Positions 1 through 8,475 of a DNA stretch of 64,000 nt are shown here, piece by piece. The position numbers were made by a program, and so were the translations under genes. How positions within the stretch are numbered: the first letter of the stretch is position 1; each line of letters starts with the position of its first letter. Source of the DNA: Paractinoplanes deccanensis (GTDB lineage: Bacteria; Actinomycetota; Actinomycetes; Mycobacteriales; Micromonosporaceae); NCBI RefSeq assembly GCF_016862115.1, contig NZ_BOMI01000017.1:50409-114408 (forward strand), given 5' to 3'. The notes beneath the pieces are model-generated. The model searched no databases. It worked only from the letters and a program-made list of their open reading frames with translations, and was not told where the DNA came from.

Positions 1-2
1 GC

Positions 3-359
3 ACCCGCTTCGTCGGCCCGCTCATCGCGCTGCACCGCTTCGGGCCGATGACCATCCGGGCGCTCGCCGAGAAGCGGGGCGTCAGCCACTCGGCGATGAG
101 CCAGACCGCGGCGGCGATGACCAAGGCCGGCCTGGTCGAGAGCGTGCCCGGCACCGACGGGCGGACCAGGCCCATCCGGCTCACCGCCCGAGCCGCCGAG
201 ATCATGCCGTTTCTCGTCGCCGAGTGGCGCGCCACCGAGGCGGCCGTGCGCGAGCTCGACGCCGAGCTCCCGTACTCGCTCACGCAGGTCACCGCCGACC
301 TGCGTGAGCTGCTCGCCCGCCGGCCGTTCGCCCGGCGCCTGCGGGACCACCTAGGATGA
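3..359 (+). CDS. MarR-family transcriptional regulator, 5' end outside the window
   Basis: The reading frame is open from the first bases of the window, so this is the C-terminal ~118 residues of a longer gene; the ATG at 48 is internal. The visible part has the second half of a winged HTH (TIRALAEKRGVSHSAMSQTA), a wing (VESVPGTDGRTRPIRLT) and a helical tail, as in MarR proteins that sense small ligands as dimers. Its stop overlaps the start of the MFS exporter by 4 bases (ATGA), so the two are co-transcribed and the regulator probably controls the exporter. The ligand cannot be read from sequence. Confidence 0.85.
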   Translation, partial: TRFVGPLIALHRFGPMTIRALAEKRGVSHSAMSQTAAAMTKAGLVESVPGTDGRTRPIRLTARAAEIMPFLVAEWRATEAAVRELDAELPYSLTQVTADLRELLARRPFARRLRDHLG

Positions 360-1576
360 GGGCGGCGCTCGCGGACCTCAGCCCGCTGCGCGAGAACCGC
401 ACGTTCCGGAGGCTGTGGCTCGGCACCACGGCCTCCGGGTTCGGCGGCCAGTTCGGCAGCTTCGCGACCGTCTACTACATCTGGGACCGCACCCACAGCG
501 CGGCGATCGTCGGCCTCGTCGGCCTCGCTCTCGGCGTACCCCTGATCGTCCTGGCCCTGGCCGGAAGCGCCTTCGCCGACCACGTCGACCGGCGCAAGCT
601 CGCCCTGCGGTGCACGGCCGGGCAGATCGTGGTGAGCGCCGCGATGACGGTGGTGGCCTTCACCGACCTCGGCGGCGTGCCGGCGATGCTGCTGCTGATC
701 GCGGTCTCATCGGCCCTCGGCGGCCTCAACGGCCCGGCACGCCAGACCTTCGTGCCCGCCGTGCTCTCCGGCGAGCGCCTCGCCGCGGGCCTCGCCCTCA
801 ACCACCTGTCGTTCCAGCTGGCGATGCTGCTCGGCCCGGCCGCGGCCGGCGCGCTCACCGCCGCCGCCGGGGTGGGATGGTGCTTCGCCTTCGACACGCT
901 CACCTTCGGCTTCGCCCTGGTCGGCCTCGCCGGCCTGCCGTCCGGCGTTCCCGCCGCCGAGGGCCGGTCCGGCGTGCGGGCGGTCCGGGCCGGTCTGTCG
1001 TACGCGGTGCGCACGCCCCAGGTGCGCGGCGCCCTGCTGGCCGACCTCGCCGCCACGGTGCTCGCCATGCCGTTCGCCCTGTTCCCGGTCATCAACGAGG
1101 AGAAGTTCGGCGGCCGCCCCGAGGTGCTCGGCCTGTTCGCCACCGCCGTCGCGGTCGGCGGGGTGCTCGCCTCGGTGCTCTCCGGCCTCGCCACCCGTCA
1201 CCCGCGCCCGGGCCTGATGCTGCTCGCCTGCGGCGCGGTCTGGGCCGTCGCGCTCGGCCTGGCCGGGCTCAGCGGCAGCCTGCTCGCGGTGCTCGGCTTC
1301 CTCGCGATCGCCGGCGCGGCGGACACGTGGGCCGTGGTGTCGCGCGGCACGGTCGTGCAGAGCGCCACACCGGACACGTACCGGGGACGCGTGGCCTCCC
1401 TCGAGCACATCGCGGGCGCGGCCGGACCGCACCTCGGCAACCTGCGCGCCGGCCTGGTCGCCTCGCTCACCTCCGGCGGCGTGGCCCTCGCCCTCGGTGG
1501 CGCCCTGGGCCTGCTCGGGACGGCGCTGATCGCCTACGCCACCCCGGCCCTGCGCCGCTACCGGTTGCCCGCCTGA
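356..1576 (+). CDS. MFS transporter, EntS/MFS_3-like exporter
   Basis: A 406-residue integral membrane protein with about 10-12 hydrophobic segments. The loop 2-3 signature of the major facilitator superfamily is visible as FADHVDRRKL near residue 75. Overall layout resembles the proton-driven MFS_3 exporters (drug or siderophore efflux). It is translationally coupled to the preceding MarR gene through ATGA, a common actinobacterial arrangement in which the exporter is induced by its own substrate. A strong hairpin follows directly after the stop. Substrate unknown. Confidence 0.85.
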   Translation: MRAALADLSPLRENRTFRRLWLGTTASGFGGQFGSFATVYYIWDRTHSAAIVGLVGLALGVPLIVLALAGSAFADHVDRRKLALRCTAGQIVVSAAMTVVAFTDLGGVPAMLLLIAVSSALGGLNGPARQTFVPAVLSGERLAAGLALNHLSFQLAMLLGPAAAGALTAAAGVGWCFAFDTLTFGFALVGLAGLPSGVPAAEGRSGVRAVRAGLSYAVRTPQVRGALLADLAATVLAMPFALFPVINEEKFGGRPEVLGLFATAVAVGGVLASVLSGLATRHPRPGLMLLACGAVWAVALGLAGLSGSLLAVLGFLAIAGAADTWAVVSRGTVVQSATPDTYRGRVASLEHIAGAAGPHLGNLRAGLVASLTSGGVALALGGALGLLGTALIAYATPALRRYRLPA

Positions 1577-1579
1577 CCC

Positions 1580-1611
1580 GGGCCGCCCCGCCCCGGTTGG
1601 CGGGGCGGCCC
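1580..1611. terminator. Bidirectional hairpin terminator
   Basis: A perfect 13-bp GC-only stem (GGGCCGCCCCGCC / GGCGGGGCGGCCC) with a 6-base loop sits between the convergent stops of the MFS gene and the small exported protein gene. There is no U-tract, which is usual for high-GC actinobacteria. Confidence 0.8.
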
Positions 1612-1616
1612 CGGCG

Positions 1617-1982
1617 TCAGATCCAGGGGCGCACGACGTTGCCCATGATGATGTCGGCGCCGGTCCAGTTGTAGTAGATCGAGAAGTGCATGGCCGCGCC
1701 CACGTTGTTGGTGTCGCAGTAGAGCGGCCGGTTGCCGTTGCTGGCGTGGATGCGCACGCAGAAGCGCAGCCCGTCCGAGTTCTTGTCGGCGACCGCGATG
1801 TCGTAGTGGTCGCCGGAGATCCGCTGGATGTGCGCGCCGCCGCGGAGCACCCCCGAGCTGTAGAAGTCCCAGTCGCCGCTGTCCCCGATCGGGCCGGCCG
1901 CGAGGGCCGGGGTCGCGGTCAGCGCGAGCGCGCCGAGGCCCAGCCCGGTGGCCATGGCTGCCTTGCGGATGATGTGTCGCAT
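1617..1982 (-). CDS. Small exported protein of unknown function
   Basis: A 121-residue protein with a clear Sec signal peptide: MRHIIRKAA, a hydrophobic core rich in G, L and A, and a likely cleavage after ATPALAA near residue 29. The mature ~92-residue domain has two cysteines (C75, C89) that could form a disulfide, and alternating hydrophobic/polar strands (HYDIAVADKN, MHFSIYYNW) suggesting a small beta domain. GGGAGGG lies 6-7 bases before the ATG and fixes the start. It is divergent from the HTH/NB-ARC/TPR gene 204 bases away. I do not recognise the family; an extracellular role is inferred only from the signal peptide. Confidence 0.75.
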   Translation of the reverse strand: MRHIIRKAAMATGLGLGALALTATPALAAGPIGDSGDWDFYSSGVLRGGAHIQRISGDHYDIAVADKNSDGLRFCVRIHASNGNRPLYCDTNNVGAAMHFSIYYNWTGADIIMGNVVRPWI

Positions 1983-2186
1983 GTGCCCTCCCTGTGTCGG
2001 CTTGCTGTGAAAAAGACGGTAGGGGCGCTTCCGGGCGGCGGCGAAGCGATCCGGCGCCGCGGTGGACAACGTTGCCGGGCCGGCCCGCCCCGCCTGCCGC
2101 AATGCCGACTCACTTGCGCCGGTCGATGGACAACAGGGGACAATCCCCAAAGGACGACCGCCGGCCGACCACGTGGGGGACCGAGG

Positions 2187-4619
2187 GTGCCGAGATCGCA
2201 ACAGCCGCTCGACGGGAACGATCCGGTGGTGCGTTTCGCCCGGCGGCTCCGGGGCGCCCGCGAACGGGCCGGGCTGACCCTGCGGCAGCTCGCGGCGGCC
2301 GCCGGATACGCGCGCAGCACCCTGTCGCTCGCGGAGAGCGGGAGCCGGCTGCCCGGATGGGCGGTCACCGAGGCGTACGTCCGGGCCTGCGGCCAACGGG
2401 ACCTCTCGCGCTGGCGCGGCTGGTGGGAGGCGGCGGACGAGGCCGGCCCCGCCCCGCAGCACTCGCCGGTGCCGTCCGGGCCACAGTTGCTGCCGGCGGA
2501 CGTGCGCGGCCTGGTGGGGCGGGCCGGTGCACTCCGGGCGCTCGACACGGCGGCGCCGGTGGTGACCGTCTCGGGGCCGGCCGGGGTCGGCAAGACCGCG
2601 CTCGCCGTGCACTGGGCGCACCGCCGCGGCGAGCGCTTCCCGGACGGGCGGCTCTACGTGAACCTGCGCGGCTTCTCCGGCGGCGAGCCGATGCCACCGG
2701 ACGAGGCGCTGCGCATCCTCCTCGACGCGCTCGGCGCCCCGCCCCGCCAGCAGCAGGCGAGCCTGGACGCGCTGGCCTCCAGCTATCGAGGACTGGTCGC
2801 GGGCAAGCGGCTGGTCGTCGTGCTGGACAACGCGCGCGACGCCGCCCAGGTGCGCCCGCTGCTGCCCGGCACGGACACCGTGCGCACCCTCGTGACCAGC
2901 CGCAACCAGCTCACCGGGCTGTCCGTCACCGACGGGGCGCAGCCGCTCGCCCTCACCGCGCTCAGCGACGCCGACGGCCGCGCCCTGCTGGCCGCCCGGT
3001 TGACGGGCGCCGAGCTTCCTCCCGACCCGCCGAGCGGCGGGCCTGCCGGTGGTGCGTCTTTCGGCGTCCGGCCTGCCGGTGGTGCGTCTTTCGGCGTCCG
3101 GCCTGCTGGTGATGCGTCTTTCGGCGTCCGGCCCGCCGGCGGTGCGTCTTTCGCGGGCCGGCTCACCGGTGCGGATGCTGAGGCGGTCGACACGATCGTG
3201 CGGCGGTGCGCGGGGCTGCCGCTCGCGCTGAGCATCGTGGCCGCGCGGGCGCGGCAGACCGGGCATCCGCTGGCCGGCCTCGCGAGCGAGCTGGCGGAGG
3301 GCGATCACGTGCTCGAGCCGCTCACGGCCGGGGACGCGGCGACCGACCTCCGCACGGTGTTCTCGTGGTCGTACGCGGGGCTCGGTCGGGCGGCGGCGAA
3401 GCTGTTCCGCATGCTGTCGCTGTGCGCGGGACCCGACGTGCCGGAGGCGGCCGCGGCGGCGCTGGCCGGGACGGACCTGACGCGATGCCGGCGCGAGCTG
3501 GCGGAGCTCGTGGACGCGAGCCTGCTCGAGACCCCGGCGCCCCGCCGCTATGTTCTGCACGACCTGCTCCGGGCGTACGCCAAAGGCCTGGTCTGTGAGA
3601 ACGAGGACGAGGAGACCCGCCGCGCCGCGGTGAGCCGGATGCTGGACCACTGGCTCGCGACGGCGCTGGCGGCCGACCGTCTGCTGCGGCCCGAACGCGA
3701 CCCGATGCCGCTGGCACGCCTCGGCCCGGAGATCAGCCCGTTCGCCGATCGGGACGAGGCGACCGCGTGGCTCGACGCGGAGCTGCGCTCGCTGCTGGCG
3801 GCCGTCGAGCAGGCGGCGGCGGAGGGGTACGACGCGCACGCGTTCCAGCTCGTCTGGGCGCTCAACTCCTATCTGCGCCGGCGAGGCCACTGGCCGGAGT
3901 GGGCCCGATCGTGGCAGCTGGCCCGCGCGGCGGCGCAACGACTCGGCCACCCGGCCGCGCAGGGCCTGGCGCTGCGCGGCCTCGCCCACATGAGCAGCGT
4001 CAACGGCCGCCCGCAGGAGGCGCTCGCGGCGCTGCGCGAGGCGGCCGAGCTCTACCGCCGGGCCGGCGACCTGACCGGCGAGGCGCAGACGTGCCTCCAG
4101 CTGTGCACGATCGACAGCGAGTACGGCGACCCGGAGGTCGCGCTGGACCACGCCCGGCGCGCCGAGAAGCTCTTCGAGGCGGCCGGGCACCGGCGCGGCG
4201 CGGCCTCGGCGATGAACTTCGCCGGCTGGATCCTCGCCCAGCTGGGCCGGCACCGCGAGGCGGCGGAGCTCTGCGCGAGATCGGTCGAGCTGCACCACAC
4301 TCTGGGCGCCCAGCACGAGGAGGCGCTCGCCCTGGACAGCCTCGGCCACGCGCTCAGCCACCTCGGCGAGCACGAGGAGGCGATCGCGTGCTGCCGGCGT
4401 TCGGCAGCCCTGCACCGCGAGCTCGGCAACCGCGTCCAGGAGGCCGGCGCCCTCGACAGCCTCGGCGACGCCCACGCGGCCGCCGGCGCCGCCGACGAGG
4501 CCCACCGAGCTTGGCGGGCGGCCTACGACACCCTGCGCGAACTCGAACACCCCCAGGCCGACATGGTCAAGGCGAAGCTGTCCCACCACGACCCGCCGGC
4601 GGCTATCGGGCCGCTCTGA
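2187..4619 (+). CDS. XRE HTH - NB-ARC - TPR regulator (STAND ATPase)
   Basis: About 810 residues from the GTG at 2187, chosen because GGGGGA lies 6 bases upstream. Domains in order: an XRE-type HTH (TLRQLAAAAGYARSTLSLAE, residues ~25-60); an NB-ARC ATPase with Walker A GPAGVGKTA and Walker B RLVVVLDNA, followed by the sensor-like LVTSRNQ; a winged-helix region ending in RRYVLHDLLRAYA; then about six TPR units in the C-terminal third. This is the layout of SARP-less AfsR/STAND regulators that switch on ATP binding and ligand release. Four 10-residue repeats sit inside the NB-ARC linker (3041-3160). Ligand and targets are unknown. Confidence 0.85.
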   Translation: MPRSQQPLDGNDPVVRFARRLRGARERAGLTLRQLAAAAGYARSTLSLAESGSRLPGWAVTEAYVRACGQRDLSRWRGWWEAADEAGPAPQHSPVPSGPQLLPADVRGLVGRAGALRALDTAAPVVTVSGPAGVGKTALAVHWAHRRGERFPDGRLYVNLRGFSGGEPMPPDEALRILLDALGAPPRQQQASLDALASSYRGLVAGKRLVVVLDNARDAAQVRPLLPGTDTVRTLVTSRNQLTGLSVTDGAQPLALTALSDADGRALLAARLTGAELPPDPPSGGPAGGASFGVRPAGGASFGVRPAGDASFGVRPAGGASFAGRLTGADAEAVDTIVRRCAGLPLALSIVAARARQTGHPLAGLASELAEGDHVLEPLTAGDAATDLRTVFSWSYAGLGRAAAKLFRMLSLCAGPDVPEAAAAALAGTDLTRCRRELAELVDASLLETPAPRRYVLHDLLRAYAKGLVCENEDEETRRAAVSRMLDHWLATALAADRLLRPERDPMPLARLGPEISPFADRDEATAWLDAELRSLLAAVEQAAAEGYDAHAFQLVWALNSYLRRRGHWPEWARSWQLARAAAQRLGHPAAQGLALRGLAHMSSVNGRPQEALAALREAAELYRRAGDLTGEAQTCLQLCTIDSEYGDPEVALDHARRAEKLFEAAGHRRGAASAMNFAGWILAQLGRHREAAELCARSVELHHTLGAQHEEALALDSLGHALSHLGEHEEAIACCRRSAALHRELGNRVQEAGALDSLGDAHAAAGAADEAHRAWRAAYDTLRELEHPQADMVKAKLSHHDPPAAIGPL
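3041..3160 (+). repeat. In-frame 30-bp tandem repeat, 4 units
   Basis: Four consecutive 30-bp units begin at 3041, 3071, 3101 and 3131, the last degenerate. Each encodes a 10-residue PAGGASFGVR-like block between the NB-ARC core (ALLAARLTGAE) and the helix TIVRRCAGLPLALS. The period is a multiple of three, so copy-number change keeps the frame. Confidence 0.9.
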
Positions 4620-4850
4620 CCCGGCTCCGGCCGCGGCGACGTGGACGCACCTGCGCCATCGCCGGCGGCGTGGTGGGCGAGCCGCGCCGGCACTGGCGGC
4701 CCTGCCTCGGCTTGGCCGGCCGCCGCCGAACCCGCGATGTGAGGCACCGCCACCCCGGCAGCGCGCCCACCACACAGCCCACCCTCCCAAAGGGGGACCC
4801 CCACCACGAGAGCCATCCTCCCGAAAAACGCGTGATCAAGCCGCGTCGGC

Positions 4851-4898
4851 TGTGGACAACGGCTGCTGTGGACAACGGCTGCTGTGGACAACGGGCCG
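4851..4898. repeat. Three 16-bp repeats, each with a perfect DnaA-box match
   Basis: Units start at 4851, 4867 and 4883. Each begins TGTGGACAA, the reverse complement of TTGTCCACA, which is the actinobacterial DnaA-box consensus, followed by CGGCTGC (CGGGCCG in the third). Near matches occur at 2061 (GGTGGACAA). No dnaA, dnaN or other origin gene is present, so this would be an accessory DnaA-binding site rather than oriC, if it is bound at all. Confidence 0.55.
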
Positions 4899-4997
4899 TT
4901 GGCGAAGCGGCTCCGCTCGCCGGTCTTGATCCGCTGGACGGACTCTGTGCGGCGGGTCGGTTCAGGGCGCGCGGTGGCGGCGGAGGCGTGGGCAGCG

Positions 4998-5147
4998 GTG
5001 CCGGTTTGGTTCGGGACGTCCGCGGTGGCGGCAAGGGCATGGCGGCGGTGCCGGTTTGGTTCGGGACATCCGCGGTGGCGGCAGGGGCATGGCGGCGGTG
5101 CCGGGTTTGTTCGGGACGTCCGCGATGGCGGCGGGCGCGTGCGGGTG
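4998..5147. repeat. 50-bp tandem repeat, 3 units
   Basis: Units start at 4998, 5048 and 5098. The first two are nearly identical, beginning GTGCCGGTTTGGTTCGGGAC and ending GGCGGCG. The third is diverged, and weaker traces follow to about 5280. The period is not a multiple of three, which argues against coding. Confidence 0.85.
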
Positions 5148-5398
5148 CCGGATGGGATTGGACCTGCGCGGTGGCGGGGTGTGTGCGGTCGTGCCGGCCT
5201 GCGGCCGTGGCGAGGTGTGCGGCGGTGCCGAGGGCGTCCGCGGTGGTGCCGAAGGCGTGCGGGCATGCGCGGTTGCGACGGGCCGGCGAAGGACGATGCG
5301 TCGCCGGGCCGGTAAGGGGTGGTGCGACGGCAGGCCGGTGAAGCGGCCCCAGCAGGTCGGTGCAGGGCGTCTGCGGTCCCGGCGCCCCTTCGCCGCGG

Positions 5399-5890
5399 CT
5401 ACTCGAAGCTCTGGTACATCAGATGCAGCCCCACGCGCCCCAGCGTGGGGTGCTGGAAAGCGCCCGGCACAGTCCCCAGCACGGTGAAGCCGAGGCGTTC
5501 GTACAAAGCGACGGCGGCCTGGTTGGAAGCGGCCACCGCGTTGAACTGCATGCCCGCGTACCCCTCGGAGCGAGCCCACGCGAGGGCGTCGCGGCACAGG
5601 AGCGTGCCCACCCCCTGACCGCGCGCGGACGCGGCGACCATGAAGCTCGCGGTGGCGATGTGGGCGCCCGGGCCTGCCCGGTTGGGGCCCATCTTCGCGG
5701 TGCCGAGGACGCCTCCGCCCGTGTCGGCGGCCACCGTGGTGCGGCCGGGCGGGCGTTCGATCCAGACGGCCCGGGCTTGGTCGGGGGACATCGCCGGGTC
5801 GTACGGGAAGGTGTCGGCCGCCGTGATCACCTCGTGGATGATCGGCCAGACGGCGGGCCAATCGTGGTCGTCGAAGTCTCGGAGCTGCAC
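5399..5890 (-). CDS. GNAT-family N-acetyltransferase
   Basis: A 163-residue acyltransferase. The acetyl-CoA pyrophosphate loop is visible as SARGQGVGTLL (R/Q-x-x-G-x-G/A), preceded by the beta-4 strand HIATASFMVA and followed by FNAVAASNQAAVALYERLGF, the standard GNAT C-terminal half. I start at the GTG at 5890 because a -10 box (TACGGT) ends 7 bases before it, the leaderless arrangement seen repeatedly here; an upstream ATG at 5932 has no ribosome binding site. Substrate unknown; relatives acetylate amino groups of small molecules or proteins. Confidence 0.85.
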   Translation of the reverse strand: MQLRDFDDHDWPAVWPIIHEVITAADTFPYDPAMSPDQARAVWIERPPGRTTVAADTGGGVLGTAKMGPNRAGPGAHIATASFMVAASARGQGVGTLLCRDALAWARSEGYAGMQFNAVAASNQAAVALYERLGFTVLGTVPGAFQHPTLGRVGLHLMYQSFE

Positions 5891-5897
5891 GCGCCAG

Positions 5898-5903
5898 ACC
5901 GTA
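5898..5903 (-). promoter_or_regulatory. -10 box of a leaderless promoter (GNAT gene)
   Basis: TACGGT on the minus strand, 7 bases before the GTG at 5890, with no Shine-Dalgarno sequence. Fits the actinobacterial leaderless pattern TAnnnT-N6/7-start. Confidence 0.5.
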
Positions 5904-6005
5904 GCGGCGCCGCGGGCCGGGCGCGACCACATTATGGCGGGCTGCGCGGGGCAGGTACTTTGTGTCGGGCGCGACCTCCGATCGCGCGGAGGAAGGTGCC
6001 ACGCG

Positions 6006-7016
6006 ATGACGACCGAGCGGAACAGGGCGACGGGACGGCCGACGCTGGAGGAGGTCGCCGCGCGCGCCGGTGTGGGCCGCGGGACGGTGTCGCGCGTGGT
6101 GAACGGCTCGGCTCAGGTGAGCCCGCGGGCGCGGCAGGCGGTCGAGGAGGCGATCCAGGAGCTGGGGTACGTGCCCAACCGGGCCGCCCGCACGCTGGTC
6201 ACGCAGCGGACCGACTCGGTGGCGCTGGTCATCTTCGAGTCGGGGGAGCGGTTCTTCGCCGAGCCGTTCTTCGGGCGGATCGTGCAGGCGATCTCGTCGG
6301 TGCTGGTGGCGCGCAACCTTCAGATGGTTCTCATGATCGCGCAAGCGCCGGAGGAGCGCCGGCGGCTCGAGGGCTATCTGACGCGGCAGCACGTCGACGG
6401 GGCGCTGCTGCTGTCGCTGCACGGCGACGACCCGCTGCCGGCCGTGCTCGAGGAGCGGGGTGTGGCGACGGTACGGGCGGGCAAGCCGACGTACGCGGAC
6501 CGCGGCACCTACGTCGACGCCGACAACCGGGGCGGCGCGCGCGAGGCCGTGTCCTACCTGTGGTCGCAGGGCCGGCGGCGGATCGCGGCGATCACCGGGC
6601 CGCTCGACATGACCGCCGGCATCGGGCGGCTCGAGGGCTACCGCGACGTGGTCGGGGACGGCCCGGTGGCGTTCGGTGACTTCAGCGAGGAGAGCGGCGC
6701 CGCGGCGATGTACCGGCTGCTGGAGCAGTACCCGGACCTCGACGCGGTGTTCGCCGCCTCGGACACGATGGCCTCGGGTGCGATGCGGGTCCTGCGCCAG
6801 CACGGCCGCCGTGTCCCGCAGGACGTCGCGGTGATCGGATTCGACGACTCGATCGTGGCGCAGCACACCGAGCCTCAGCTCACCAGCGTCGACCAGCCGA
6901 TCGCCGAGATGGGCCGCGAGATGGTGCGCCTGCTGCTCGCCAAGATCGACGGCGACGATCCGGCGGAGAGCCAGGTCGTCCTGCCGACCCGCCTGGTGAT
7001 CCGGGGCTCGGCTTGA
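6006..7016 (+). CDS. LacI-family transcriptional regulator
   Basis: 336 residues. The N-terminal LacI HTH reads TLEEVAARAGVGRGTVSRVV followed by the hinge-helix region LGYVPNRAARTLVTQ. A periplasmic-binding-like sugar sensor domain follows (VDGALLLS, RRIAAITGP, DAVFAASDTMASGAMRVL, DVAVIGFDDS). The start is fixed by GGAGGAAGG about 9 bases upstream of the ATG. The gene stands alone between a GNAT gene and a convergent kinase gene, so it may act on distant sugar-utilisation genes; the glycoside hydrolase at 59974 has a CGAAAG/CTTTCG palindrome of the type LacI proteins bind, but no link is proven. Confidence 0.9.
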   Translation: MTTERNRATGRPTLEEVAARAGVGRGTVSRVVNGSAQVSPRARQAVEEAIQELGYVPNRAARTLVTQRTDSVALVIFESGERFFAEPFFGRIVQAISSVLVARNLQMVLMIAQAPEERRRLEGYLTRQHVDGALLLSLHGDDPLPAVLEERGVATVRAGKPTYADRGTYVDADNRGGAREAVSYLWSQGRRRIAAITGPLDMTAGIGRLEGYRDVVGDGPVAFGDFSEESGAAAMYRLLEQYPDLDAVFAASDTMASGAMRVLRQHGRRVPQDVAVIGFDDSIVAQHTEPQLTSVDQPIAEMGREMVRLLLAKIDGDDPAESQVVLPTRLVIRGSA

Positions 7017-7020
7017 GAGC

Positions 7021-8412
7021 TCACATCGTGCGGGACGCCTTGTCGAGGTCGGCGAGGCGGGAGCGGAGCACCGCGGCCTGGGCGGAGGAGACGGTGCCCT
7101 CGCCGGCGCGGTCGTCGATCTTCTGACGGAGCTGGCTGACCTGGCTGCTGACGTCGCCGCCGGAGCGGGTCAGCGGCTTGAGCAGGTTGAGCAGGTCGGT
7201 GGCCACGTCGGAGCGGATGTCGCCGCCGGCGGCGCCGCGCTCGACGGCCGTGCGGAAGCGGCCCACCGCGTCGTCGAAGCTCAGCGTGGGGGCCGGCTTC
7301 GGCGTGGGCGATGTCGACGTGGGCGGCGGCGTCGTGGGCCGGGTCGTCTCGAACGGTGCCGCCGGGGTCGAGGCGACCGCCGGCGGCGGCAGCTCGGGGT
7401 TGGCGTCGATCTTCTCTTCGCGCGGCCAGTTGACGGCGGCGATCAGGCCGGCCAGGGCCACGACCAGCGCCGTGACGCTCACGGCGAGGGCGCGGCGGCG
7501 CGCCGGCGGCCCGGTGAGGGCGAGCGTGGTGGCCGGAGCCCGCCCACCGGCGGCGCGGCCGGGCACATAAGCCCACGACGCGGCGGCCGGCGAAGGGGGC
7601 GCCGGCTTCAGCCACAGCGCCGTCAGGTCGAAGCGCACCTCGGAAGCCGCCGGCCGCGCCTCCGGCGACTCGTCGAGGCACCGGTTCACCAGGTCGCGGA
7701 ACGCGGCGGGCAGCGTGGGCGGCAGCCGCCGGGGCCCGCCGTTCGAGCGCGCCTCGGCCAGTTCCTCCCACGTGTCGACCGGATAGGGCGGGTCGCCCGT
7801 GACCATCTCGAACAGGAGGACGCCGAGCCCGTACACGTCGGTGGCGGGTTCGGCCGGCATGCCGTCGAGGCGTTCCGGCGCCACGTACGCCGGGGTGCCG
7901 AAGGTGGAGCCCGACTCGTCGTCGTCCGGTTCGCCCGCCGTCGCGCTGATGCCGAAGTCGAGGATCTTCACGCCGGTGGGGGTGAGCATCACGTTGCCCG
8001 GCTTGATGTCCCGGTGGATCACGCCGCTCGCGTGGGCGGCGGCCAGCGCGTCGGCCACCGCCGCTCCGATGCGGGCCGCCTCGGGCAGGCCGATCGTCTC
8101 GCGGTCGAGCCGGGCCGCCACCGACTCGCCGGCCAGCAGCTCCATCACCACGAACGGCGTCACCGAGCCGTCCGGCCGCACCGCCTCGCGGTAGTCGTGC
8201 ACCGCCGCGATGTTCGGGTGCTGCAGCTTGGCCGCCATGCGCGCCTCGCGCCACACCACCTGGGCGCCGAGCGGCAGCTTCACCGCCACGGGGCGGCCCA
8301 GCAGGTCGTCGTCGGCGCGCCAGATCTGCGACATGCCGCCGATCTCGAGGAGCTCGACCAGACGGTATCGAGAAGCGAGCAGGGTTCCCGCAATCGGCCA
8401 GTCTTCGCTCAC
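7021..8412 (-). CDS. Membrane Ser/Thr protein kinase (PknB-like)
   Basis: 463 residues from a GTG. The kinase domain covers ~residues 10-285: catalytic lysine K45 (PVAVKLPLG), catalytic loop HRDIKPGN with D135, DFG at 152-154, and GTPAYVAPE. The glycine loop is loose (LLEIGGMSQIW). A Pro/Ala-rich linker and a single transmembrane helix (ALAVSVTALVVALAGLIAAV, ~305-325) lead to an extracellular Thr/Pro-rich stalk and a small helical domain (LSFDDAVGRFRTAVE to the C-terminus). PASTA repeats are absent, so the ligand differs from cell-wall-sensing PknB. Stop codons of this gene and the LacI gene are only 4 bases apart, convergent. Confidence 0.9.
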   Translation of the reverse strand: MSEDWPIAGTLLASRYRLVELLEIGGMSQIWRADDDLLGRPVAVKLPLGAQVVWREARMAAKLQHPNIAAVHDYREAVRPDGSVTPFVVMELLAGESVAARLDRETIGLPEAARIGAAVADALAAAHASGVIHRDIKPGNVMLTPTGVKILDFGISATAGEPDDDESGSTFGTPAYVAPERLDGMPAEPATDVYGLGVLLFEMVTGDPPYPVDTWEELAEARSNGGPRRLPPTLPAAFRDLVNRCLDESPEARPAASEVRFDLTALWLKPAPPSPAAASWAYVPGRAAGGRAPATTLALTGPPARRRALAVSVTALVVALAGLIAAVNWPREEKIDANPELPPPAVASTPAAPFETTRPTTPPPTSTSPTPKPAPTLSFDDAVGRFRTAVERGAAGGDIRSDVATDLLNLLKPLTRSGGDVSSQVSQLRQKIDDRAGEGTVSSAQAAVLRSRLADLDKASRTM

Positions 8413-8475
8413 GAGGGAACATTCGCCCGGATCGGGACGGGTGTCAACTCCGGCGCCGGCCGGGACCGGTGGCGG

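Larger units (their letters stand above)
4620..5398. other. Non-coding, repeat-rich intergenic region
   Basis: I find no credible gene in these 779 bases. Open frames exist on both strands, but their translations are low-complexity Pro/Arg or Gly/Val strings with no ribosome binding site or family resemblance. The region holds a 16-bp repeat carrying DnaA-box sequences (4851-4898) and a 50-bp tandem repeat (4998-5147), then degenerate G/C/T-rich sequence up to the GNAT gene stop. Confidence 0.65.

Noticed and set aside
2187..4619. Antiphage STAND (Avs-type) defence protein
   Set aside because: The N-terminus is a DNA-binding HTH, not a nuclease or other effector, and the layout matches AfsR-like regulators.
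1617..4790. Very long minus-strand open frame (over 1000 codons) across the HTH-STAND gene
   Set aside because: It is antisense to a gene with clear domains; its translation is Arg/Gly/Ala-rich without motifs. Only its last 121 codons, with a ribosome site and signal peptide, form a real gene.
4800..5000. Chromosomal replication origin
   Set aside because: DnaA-box sequences are present, but there is no AT-rich unwinding element and no dnaA, dnaN, rpmH or parAB nearby.
4998..5147. CRISPR array
   Set aside because: Directly tandem 50-bp units without unique spacers.
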